Source: an uncultured Clostridia bacterium
GTDB taxonomy: Bacteria > Bacillota > Clostridia > Oscillospirales > Oscillospiraceae
Direction: 5' to 3'
NCBI GenBank assembly: GCA_938023775.1
Contig: CALJDB010000310.1
Span: 1-6,540 of the forward strand
DNA: 6,540 bases
Shown here: positions 1-4,837 of the stretch, in pieces
Position numbering within the stretch: position 1 is the stretch's first letter
How the letters are laid out: each line of letters opens with the position of its first letter
The notes under the pieces: model-generated
Seen by the model: only the letters and a program-made list of their open reading frames with translations
Databases searched by the model: none
Told to the model about the DNA's origin: nothing
Program-made: the position numbers and the translations under genes

Positions 1-679
1 CGTCGAGCGTGCGGCCGCGCATATAGGCGAGCGGCGCGACCTCGATGTTGCCGCGTTCGAGGTATTTGTTATAGGTCTCCGCGCCGAACATGTCGAACAG
101 CGCGTCGTAGAGCGGGCGGAGATAAGGGTCCACCTTGCTCTGCATGTCGCCGGGCAGAAAGCCGAGGCGCTCGCCCGCCTCGACCGCGGGGCGGGTCAGG
201 ATGATGCGGTTGACCTCCTTGGCGCGAAACGCCGCGACCGCGGCGGCGACGGCGAGATAGGTCTTGCCCGTTCCCGCGGGACCGACGCCGAGGGTGATGG
301 TGTTTTTGCGGATCGCCTTGCAGTATTCCTGCTGACCGAGCGTTTTTGCCTTGACGGGCTTGCCCTTCGCCGTCACGCAGACGACATCCTCGGCGAGCGA
401 GCCGATCACGCTCTCGCGCCCATCGCGGACGAGGGAGAGCACGTAGCGCACCTTCTGGTCGTCGATCGTCTCGCCTTTCGCGGCGAGCGCCAGCAGACCG
501 TTCACCGCCTTTTCCGCCAGAATAACGTTCTCCGGCTCGCCGGAGATGCGCAGCTCGCTCTCCCGGTCCGTCACCGTGACGCCGAGCTCGCTTTCGATGA
601 GACGGACGTTCTGGTCGAACGAGCCGAAGACGCTGATGATATTTTCGATGCGGTCCACCGCAATGCTCCGTTCTGTCAT
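1..679 (-). CDS. phoH: PhoH family P-loop ATPase (3' end cut by window edge)
   Basis: The reading frame opens with ATG at 679-677 and runs without a stop to the left edge, giving 226 visible residues. The family is usually about 320 residues, so roughly the last third, with the Walker B region, lies outside. A Walker A motif GPAGTGKT is at residues 133-140, inside TITLGVGPAGTGKTYLA. It is followed by the PhoH hallmark stretch around residues 160-193 (ILTRPAVEAGERLGFLPGD, then KVDPYLRPLYDAL). Residues 1-70 resemble the small KH-like N-terminal domain of this family. PhoH proteins are cytoplasmic ATPases linked to RNA metabolism, and their exact reaction is not settled. The start codon overlaps the yqfD stop as ATGA, so translation is probably coupled. 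In Bacillus the genes after phoH are yqfF, ybeY, dgkA and era, which would be expected just past the left edge. Confidence 0.95.
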   Translation of the reverse strand, partial: MTERSIAVDRIENIISVFGSFDQNVRLIESELGVTVTDRESELRISGEPENVILAEKAVNGLLALAAKGETIDDQKVRYVLSLVRDGRESVIGSLAEDVVCVTAKGKPVKAKTLGQQEYCKAIRKNTITLGVGPAGTGKTYLAVAAAVAAFRAKEVNRIILTRPAVEAGERLGFLPGDMQSKVDPYLRPLYDALFDMFGAETYNKYLERGNIEVAPLAYMRGRTLD

Positions 680-1899
680 TTTTCGCTTGTCTCCTGTAGT
701 TCCAGTATTTCCGCCGCCGTGAGCGGCATGGGCACGGCGATATCCTCCGCGCAGACGGCGCGCAGGCAGACGGTGAGCCCCCCGTCCCGCTCCGTGCAGG
801 AAAAGCGCTCCTGCTTCACCTCGCCGTCCGCTCCGACGGCGCGCAGCAGCGCCGCATGGAGCTGCTCCTCCGCCGCGCGCACCGCGGCGGCGCAGTCGCG
901 CGGGGCGCGCTCCGTCTCATACTCCGTCAGCGTCTCGCGCACGAGCGCGACGGGCAGGGAGAAAAGTCCCGGCACGGCGAGCGGATACTCCTGCGTAATT
1001 TTATCACAGTTGGCACCGCAAAATCCACTGTTTCCGTAAAAATTCCATCGGTTTTTTCCGACGACGAGCGCCCAGCGGGTGGTTTTTTCGCCCGTCGGGG
1101 TCTTTTGGGCGGCTTCGAGCGGCAGCGCGGCGCTCAGCTCGTAATAAGTCTCCGCGCGTACCGAGCCGAGCGCGTGGACGAGGCGCGTTCCCGAAAAGGC
1201 GCTCTCCGCCGCGGCGGAGATGAGCGTCTCCCCCGCACTGACGGCGTCGCCGGGCTTCACGCAGGCGGAGCCCGCAAGGGCGCGGACCTCCGTGACGAAG
1301 CCGGTCTTTTCCGCCACGACGCGCACCGGGAGGCTCTTGTCATATATCTCCGGCTTTGCCACCCGCTCGCGCACGAGCACCTCCGCGCGGCTTCCGGAGA
1401 CGTTCACGGTCGCCCACGCGAGCTCCGGCAGGCGCACGAGCAGCTCGCTGCGCAGATTGTCGCTCGTGAAGGCGGGCCAGAAGCTGCCGCGGTCCACGCC
1501 GCACTCGGCGAGCGCGTTTAAGATGCGCACGGAGGACACCGTTTCGTTTCCGGTGACGGTGATCTCCCAGAGAAAGAGCTTTGACCACACGAGCGCCGCT
1601 AAAACGAGCGCCAGCGCCGTGGCGAACGCCCAGCGCCGCCGGTGGCGCCGCGCCGCCTTCCCCGCGCCGCCCGCGCGCAGCACCCTCAGCTCGCACTGGC
1701 TGCGCTCCGCCGCGCGCTGCGCCGCCGGGAGAGAGCGCGCCGGGATGCGCACGCGCAGCGTGAAGTCGTCCAGCGGCTCGGCGGACTCGATCGCGACGCC
1801 GGAGGCGGCGCAGCGGTTCAAAAACCCCGCGGGCTGCGCGCCGCGGACAAGCGCCTCCGTCCAGTCGGGCAGGGCGTTCAGGAAGGAATATACGCCCAT
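676..1899 (-). CDS. yqfD: Sporulation protein YqfD
   Basis: A 407-residue protein, close to the roughly 400 residues of Bacillus YqfD. Residues 1-80 form a cytoplasmic N-terminal part. A very basic patch (KAARRHRRRW, 81-90) precedes a single membrane segment at about 91-110, which fits an N-in topology. A POTRA/FtsQ-like stretch follows the membrane segment (WEITVTGNETVS, then RILNALAECGVDRGSFWP). The remaining extracytoplasmic part contains a motif GDAVSAGETLISA, like the turn of a barrel-sandwich or lipoyl-type fold. Members of the family are made in the mother cell during sporulation and are needed for normal spore maturation; the biochemical role is not defined. ATG at 1899 is chosen because GGAG about 7 bases upstream, at the end of yqfC, supports it and because it follows the yqfC stop by only 4 bases. 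The stop overlaps the phoH start. Confidence 0.93.
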   Translation of the reverse strand: MGVYSFLNALPDWTEALVRGAQPAGFLNRCAASGVAIESAEPLDDFTLRVRIPARSLPAAQRAAERSQCELRVLRAGGAGKAARRHRRRWAFATALALVLAALVWSKLFLWEITVTGNETVSSVRILNALAECGVDRGSFWPAFTSDNLRSELLVRLPELAWATVNVSGSRAEVLVRERVAKPEIYDKSLPVRVVAEKTGFVTEVRALAGSACVKPGDAVSAGETLISAAAESAFSGTRLVHALGSVRAETYYELSAALPLEAAQKTPTGEKTTRWALVVGKNRWNFYGNSGFCGANCDKITQEYPLAVPGLFSLPVALVRETLTEYETERAPRDCAAAVRAAEEQLHAALLRAVGADGEVKQERFSCTERDGGLTVCLRAVCAEDIAVPMPLTAAEILELQETSEK

Positions 1900-1903
1900 C
1901 TTT

Positions 1904-2164
1904 TCACTCCAGATCCACGCCGAAGACCGTGCCGGACAGGAGCAGCATCTCCCCCGTCATCGCGCGCAGCAGCAGTCCGTCGCCGCGCACGCGCAGCCGC
2001 AGCGCCCCGCCCGCGATCTCCGCCTCCGTCGCCGTGCAGCGCAGGAGCCCACGGTGGTTTTCCACGAGCACCTGCCCCCGCCCCGTCAGCGTCACGCGCA
2101 TCTCTCCCCCAGCCTCCGCCGGAAGGTCCAGCCGCTCGGCAAATCTGTTCCATATTGCAGCCAT
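1904..2164 (-). CDS. yqfC: Sporulation protein YqfC (YabP/YqfC family)
   Basis: An 86-residue protein, near the usual length of about 90. The body (MRVTLTGRGQVLVENHRGLL, then ALRLRVRGDGLLLRAMTGEMLLLSGTVFGVDLE) shows the short beta-strand pattern of the YabP/YqfC family: a VEN-x-RG turn and a C-terminal (L/I)x(I/L)xG-x(I/V) strand. No membrane segment or signal peptide is visible. The gene is the first of the yqfC-yqfD-phoH run, and this order is conserved in Bacillus and Clostridia. In Bacillus the yqfC and yqfD genes belong to the mother-cell SigE programme. ATG at 2164 is supported by AGAGGA at 2171-2176 with a 6-base spacer. The molecular function is unknown. The call rests on the family pattern and on synteny with yqfD, which together make it strong. 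Confidence 0.92.
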   Translation of the reverse strand: MAAIWNRFAERLDLPAEAGGEMRVTLTGRGQVLVENHRGLLRCTATEAEIAGGALRLRVRGDGLLLRAMTGEMLLLSGTVFGVDLE

Positions 2165-2198
2165 AAAAGATCCTCTCGCCCCCTTGTCTCTCCCGGAA

Positions 2199-2226
2199 AA
2201 TTTATGCGCCTCCGGGAAAAATCATC
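2199..2226 (-). promoter_or_regulatory. Possible SigE-type promoter for yqfC
   Basis: Read on the minus strand, CATAAATT (2206-2199) resembles the SigE -10 element CATACAAT. GATGATT (2226-2220) matches 5 of 7 positions of the -35 pattern KMATATT, with a 13-base spacer. Transcription would begin near 2190, about 25 bases before the yqfC ATG. SigE control agrees with what is known for yqfC in Bacillus, but the match was made by eye and is weak enough that chance is possible. Confidence 0.3.
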
Positions 2227-2240
2227 ACCGGAGGCGCATA
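2203..2240. repeat. Perfect 13-bp inverted repeat in the yqfC-ylbJ divergent region
   Basis: TATGCGCCTCCGG at 2203-2215 is the exact reverse complement of 2228-2240, with a 12-base AT-rich loop (2216-2227). No T run follows on either strand, so it does not look like a terminator, and none is expected between divergent genes. A second perfect 7-bp pair, TCCCGGA (2191-2197) with TCCGGGA (2211-2217), shares bases 2211-2215 with the first arm, so the two stems exclude each other. The CATA at each outer end could be the -10 core of divergent SigE-like promoters. It could be an operator, an RNA structure, or a by-product of paired promoters. Confidence 0.85.
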
Positions 2241-2244
2241 GGCT
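2216..2244 (+). promoter_or_regulatory. Possible SigE-type promoter for ylbJ
   Basis: CATAGGCT (2237-2244) shares the CATA core and final T of the SigE -10 element. GAAAAAT (2216-2222) matches 5 of 7 of the -35 pattern, with a 14-base spacer. Transcription would start near 2250, just before the AAGGAGG at 2258, which fits a start at 2275. The match is weak and is suggested mainly by the mirror-image site on the other strand and by SigE control of ylbJ in Bacillus. Confidence 0.22.
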
Positions 2245-2257
2245 TTGGAAAAAGGAC

Positions 2258-2264
2258 AAGGAGG
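2258..2264 (+). promoter_or_regulatory. Ribosome binding site of ylbJ
   Basis: AAGGAGG is a complete Shine-Dalgarno sequence. It lies 10 bases before TTG at 2275 and 7 bases before an in-frame ATT at 2272. No ATG or GTG in frame lies near it. It favours a start at 2275 over the upstream in-frame TTG at 2245, whose own GGAGG (2230-2234) is buried in the inverted repeat. Confidence 0.7.
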
Positions 2265-2274
2265 CGGTGCCATT

Positions 2275-3249
2275 TTGCGCAAGACGGCGTTCTGGACGGC
2301 GCTCGCGGTCACGGCGGCGGCGCTCGCCGGGCTCATCGCGATGCCGGCGGCGGCGCTCGCGGGGGCGAAGCGGGGGCTCGCCGTCTGTGCGGAGGTGATC
2401 GTGCCCTCGCTGCTGCCGTTTATGATCCTCTCCGGGCTCCTGACGGGGCTGGGGCTGCCGCAGCTGCTGGCACGCGCGCTCGGCGGGGCGTTTGAGCGGC
2501 TTTTCGCCCTGCCCGGCCCGGCGGCGACGGCGCTGATCCTGGGGCTGACCGGCGGCTACCCCGTCGGGGCGGCGGCGCTCGCCGATCTGGTGCGCGGCGG
2601 GGAGCTGACGGCGGAGGAGGCCACCCGCGCCCTCCCCTTCTGCAACAACACGGGTCCCGGCTTTCTCATCGGTGCGGTGGGCGGCGCGGCGTTCGGCTCT
2701 GCGCGCGTCGGCGCGCTGCTTTATCTGAGCCACGCGCTCGCGGCGCTCGCCGTCGGGCTGCTCGGCGCGGTCGGAAAACCGCGGCGGCGCGGGGCGCGGC
2801 GCGAGAGCGCGCTGACCGTCCGCTCGCTCCCGGCGCTGCTGCCGGAGGCGGTGGGGCGCGCCGCGGCGTCGATGGTGAATATCTGTGCCTTTGCGGTGTT
2901 TTTCTCCGTGCTGACGGCGCTGGCGGACGCGCTGGGGCTCTTTCCGGCGCTGCGCGGGACGCTCGCCGCGCGGACGGGGCTGGAGCTCGGCGCGGCGGAG
3001 GCGCTGCTGCGCGGGCTGCTGGAGCTCGGCAGCGGGGCGGCGGCGCTGCGCTCGCTTGCGCCGACGGCGGGGAATCTCGCGCTCGCGGGCTTTATTCTGG
3101 GCTTCGGCTCGCTCTCCGTCCACTGCCAGACGCTCGCCGCCGTCGCCGGGACGGAAATCAAAACCGCCCGGCATTTCGCCGGGCGGCTGCTGCATGGAGG
3201 ATTTTCCGCGCTGTTTGCGTTTCTGCTCGTCACGCTCCTGCAAATTTAA
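2275..3249 (+). CDS. ylbJ: Sporulation integral membrane protein YlbJ
   Basis: From the TTG at 2275 the protein is 324 residues, and from the alternative TTG at 2245 it is 334. Both are shorter than the roughly 400 of Bacillus YlbJ, but close to clostridial members. It is almost all hydrophobic, with about eight possible membrane segments. Landmarks shared with the family, numbered from 2275, are VPSLLPFMILSGLLTG (43-58), GLTGGYPVG (90-98), CNNTGPGFL (123-131) and GFGSLSVHCQ (276-285); it belongs with the nucleoside-recognition (Gate) type membrane proteins. YlbJ is made in the mother cell under SigE and is needed for heat-resistant spores in Bacillus; its substrate is unknown. Here it is divergent from yqfC, whereas in Bacillus ylbJ lies in another region. 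The last 20 bases overlap the end of the convergent CHR gene. Confidence 0.93.
   Translation: MRKTAFWTALAVTAAALAGLIAMPAAALAGAKRGLAVCAEVIVPSLLPFMILSGLLTGLGLPQLLARALGGAFERLFALPGPAATALILGLTGGYPVGAAALADLVRGGELTAEEATRALPFCNNTGPGFLIGAVGGAAFGSARVGALLYLSHALAALAVGLLGAVGKPRRRGARRESALTVRSLPALLPEAVGRAAASMVNICAFAVFFSVLTALADALGLFPALRGTLAARTGLELGAAEALLRGLLELGSGAAALRSLAPTAGNLALAGFILGFGSLSVHCQTLAAVAGTEIKTARHFAGRLLHGGFSALFAFLLVTLLQI
3160..3189 (-). terminator. Rho-independent terminator of the CHR gene pair, inside ylbJ
   Basis: On the minus strand, CCGCCCGGC (3186-3178), a 5-base loop GAAAT and GCCGGGCGG (3172-3164) form a perfect 9-bp GC-rich stem. It is followed at once by TTTTGATTT. The stem can grow by a G-U and an A-U pair. 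It begins about 44 bases after the stop of the second CHR gene, in the correct orientation to end that transcript. It lies wholly within the ylbJ coding sequence on the other strand. On the plus strand no T run follows it, so it should not stop ylbJ transcription. Confidence 0.75.
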
Positions 3250-3811
3250 ACACGATACCGATCGCAGCGGAGGCGAGGATATAGACGATGGGGTGGAGCT
3301 TCTTCGTGGGCTTCACAACATTGGTAAGGACCCAGATCGCGGCAAAGAGCGCGAGACCCTTCCAGCTGACCGCCGCCCAGAAGCCGCCGCTGCGGAACGT
3401 GTCCGCGCTGAACACGCTGAGCAGCAGCACGGCGACGCCCGCGTCCGCGATGAGCGCGGTGGATGCCGGGCGGATGCCGTAAAACACGCGCTCGACCCAG
3501 CGGTTCCGGCGAAACGCGCGCAGGAACGCCGCGATAATGAGGATGACGAGGATGCTCGGCGCGATGAGCCCGACGGTGGCGACAAGCCCGCCGGGGACCC
3601 CGGCGACCGTGTAGCCGACATAAGTCGCCATATTGACGCCGATGGGACCGGGCGTGGACTCGCTGACGGCGATCATGTCGGCGAGCATGCTCTGGCTGAA
3701 CCAGCCGGTCTTTTCCGCCATGTCGGAGAGGAACGGCACCGTCGCCATCCCGCCGCCGACGGCGAAGAGCCCGGTCTTGAGAAACTCCCAGAAGAGGCGC
3801 AGATAGATCAT
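3230..3811 (-). CDS. CHR-family (chromate transporter) membrane protein, second half
   Basis: A 193-residue membrane protein of the short-chain CHR family, in which two half-size proteins made by adjacent genes are thought to act together. The family signature is clear near the N-terminus: FAVGGGMATVPFLSDM, then ESTPGPIGVNMATYVGY and GGLVATVGLIAPSILVI. Four to six hydrophobic segments follow. It is homologous along its length to the gene upstream, so the pair arose by duplication. Characterised members export chromate, but many anaerobe members have no tested substrate, so chromate should not be assumed. The ATG at 3811 overlaps the stop of the first gene as ATGA, with a GGGGA upstream, so translation is probably coupled. 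The 3' end overlaps ylbJ by 20 bp in convergent orientation. Confidence 0.93.
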   Translation of the reverse strand: MIYLRLFWEFLKTGLFAVGGGMATVPFLSDMAEKTGWFSQSMLADMIAVSESTPGPIGVNMATYVGYTVAGVPGGLVATVGLIAPSILVILIIAAFLRAFRRNRWVERVFYGIRPASTALIADAGVAVLLLSVFSADTFRSGGFWAAVSWKGLALFAAIWVLTNVVKPTKKLHPIVYILASAAIGIVFKFAGA

Positions 3812-4362
3812 TTCTTCCCCACCCCCAGACTGCCGAGCACCGCGCCGGCAACGCCGGACGCCGCGACGAAGAGGACGGGCGAGATGTCAAAAAACAGGCT
3901 CAGCCCGAAGACGAGCACGAAGATCACGAAGGTCGGCAGATCCACGACCGTTTTTTTCCAGAGCTTTACGACCGCGTTCAGAATCAGCACGCAGACGCAG
4001 ACGCGAATGCCCGCGAAGGCATTTTTCACCGCGGGCAGGTCGGAAAAATTGCTGAGCAGCGCGGCGATAACGGTGATGATGACGAAGGACGGGAACACGA
4101 CGCCGAGCGTCGCGACGATGCCGCCGGAAACACCGGCGTGCTTCTGCCCCACGAAGGTGGCGGTGTTTACCGCGATGACGCCGGGGGTACACTGGCCGAT
4201 GGCGAAATAGTCCGTCAGCTCCTCCTCCGTCGCCCAGCCGCGCTTTTCGACGATCTCGCGCTGGAGCATGGGCAGCATGGCGTAGCCGCCGCCGAAGGTC
4301 AGCACGCCGACGCGCGCGAAGGACAAAAACAGCGCGCCCAGCGCGCGGAGCTTATCCCGCAT
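3808..4362 (-). CDS. CHR-family (chromate transporter) membrane protein, first half
   Basis: A 184-residue membrane protein, the first of the short-chain CHR pair. The signature is FGGGYAMLPMLQREIVEK at about residues 23-40, then QCTPGVIAVNTATFVGQ and GGIVATLGVVFPSFVII, followed by further hydrophobic segments to a short KK tail. It parallels its partner downstream motif for motif (GGGxA near the N-terminus, TPGxIxVNxAT). The ATG at 4362 is supported by AGGAGA at 4369-4374 with a 6-base spacer. Only about 23 bases separate this start from the end of the secG terminator, so no full promoter fits between them. Expression would need readthrough of that terminator or a promoter at the end of secG. 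The ion transported cannot be told from sequence. Confidence 0.93.
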   Translation of the reverse strand: MRDKLRALGALFLSFARVGVLTFGGGYAMLPMLQREIVEKRGWATEEELTDYFAIGQCTPGVIAVNTATFVGQKHAGVSGGIVATLGVVFPSFVIITVIAALLSNFSDLPAVKNAFAGIRVCVCVLILNAVVKLWKKTVVDLPTFVIFVLVFGLSLFFDISPVLFVAASGVAGAVLGSLGVGKK

Positions 4363-4385
4363 GGTTTCTCTCTCCTCTCTTCACG

Positions 4386-4415
4386 AAAAACGCCGCCAAT
4401 TCCTTGGCGGCGTTT
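4386..4415 (-). terminator. Rho-independent terminator of secG
   Basis: On the minus strand, AAACGCCGCCAA (4415-4404), loop GGAA, and TTGGCGGCGTTT (4399-4388) make a perfect 12-bp stem. The stem runs into TTTTT (4390-4386). It starts 22 bases after the secG stop. It is one of the strongest structures in the window and should separate secG from the CHR pair downstream. Confidence 0.92.
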
Positions 4416-4437
4416 CGATATTCCTATACCGTGCTCT

Positions 4438-4674
4438 TTACAGCAGGACCAGAACGAAGGTCAGCAGCACGAAGGCGAGCGCGACCCACTTCGTCCAGCG
4501 GGCAAATTTGGCGTCCCAGGTCTTGCTCTGGGCCTTGTAGCCGTAGCTGTCGGAGCTGCCGCCAAAGGTGCTGGACAGACCGGAGTTCTTGCCGGACTGG
4601 AGCATGATGATGACGATGAGGAACAGACCGCACAGCATCTGGACGATCATAAGGGCGAGTTTCAGCGCTTGCAT
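4438..4674 (-). CDS. secG: Preprotein translocase subunit SecG
   Basis: A 78-residue protein, normal for SecG, the small accessory subunit of the SecYEG channel that helps SecA-driven export. Two membrane segments are seen: about residues 5-25 (LALMIVQMLCGLFLIVIIMLQ) and about 60-78 (TKWVALAFVLLTFVLVLL). The conserved LQSGKNSGLSSTFGGSSD stretch lies in the loop between them. ATG at 4674 is preceded by AAGGAAG (4684-4690) at a 9-base spacing; another ATG at 4682 is out of frame. The gene has its own promoter and its own terminator, so it appears to be a single-gene unit. In many Firmicutes secG is followed by rnr and smpB, but here the next gene is a CHR transporter half. Confidence 0.95.
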   Translation of the reverse strand: MQALKLALMIVQMLCGLFLIVIIMLQSGKNSGLSSTFGGSSDSYGYKAQSKTWDAKFARWTKWVALAFVLLTFVLVLL

Positions 4675-4747
4675 TTTTTCATTCTTCCTTTCAAGTCTTA
4701 AAGCGGCGGCGGCACCCGGAGCCGCGCCGGTCCATAGTCACTTGGTT

Positions 4748-4776
4748 ATGATAGCATATCCGTTCCCGGATTGCAA
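4748..4776 (-). promoter_or_regulatory. SigA-type promoter of secG
   Basis: On the minus strand, TTGCAA (4776-4771) and TATCAT (4753-4748) are separated by exactly 17 bases. A TG one base before the -10 gives an extended -10. The predicted start is near 4741, leaving a leader of about 66 bases before the secG ATG. The site lies just past the ftsH terminator, where a promoter for the next gene is needed. Confidence 0.75.
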
Positions 4777-4789
4777 GCATTTTTTGCGC

Positions 4790-4825
4790 AAAAACGCGGC
4801 GGAGCGTGTTTTTCTCCGCCGCGTT
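4790..4825 (-). terminator. Rho-independent terminator of ftsH
   Basis: On the minus strand, AACGCGGCGGAG (4825-4814) pairs perfectly with CTCCGCCGCGTT (4804-4793) across a 9-base A-rich loop. The stem ends in TTTTT (4794-4790). It starts about 12 bases after the ftsH stop codon, so the ftsH transcript should end here, before secG. Confidence 0.92.
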
Positions 4826-4837
4826 CGGCTGCTTTGG

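Noticed and set aside
1058..1098. Weak inverted repeat CCGACG / CGTCGG with T runs inside yqfD
   Set aside because: Only 6 bp with a loop of about 29 bases, in the middle of a conserved coding sequence, and no gene end nearby on either strand.
1220..2398. A 392-residue open frame on the plus strand opposite yqfD and yqfC
   Set aside because: Low-complexity serine- and arginine-rich product crossing two recognised genes and the divergent region; explained by high GC.
2092..3243. A 383-residue open frame on the minus strand opposite ylbJ
   Set aside because: Its product is an arginine-, glutamate- and proline-rich run with no fold-like pattern. This is typical of the antisense shadow of a GC-rich gene, and ylbJ on the plus strand has clear family motifs.
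3056..4210. A 384-residue open frame on the plus strand opposite the CHR genes
   Set aside because: Charged low-complexity product overlapping three well-supported genes.
3230..4362. The two CHR genes as a new transport or defence system
   Set aside because: Both carry the standard short-chain CHR signatures and the usual paired arrangement. Nothing beyond the known family is seen.
4694..4735. GC-rich stretch in the secG leader that could fold (GCGGC with GCCGC)
   Set aside because: Only 5 bp with mismatches next to it and no link to the ribosome binding site; not enough to call a regulatory RNA.
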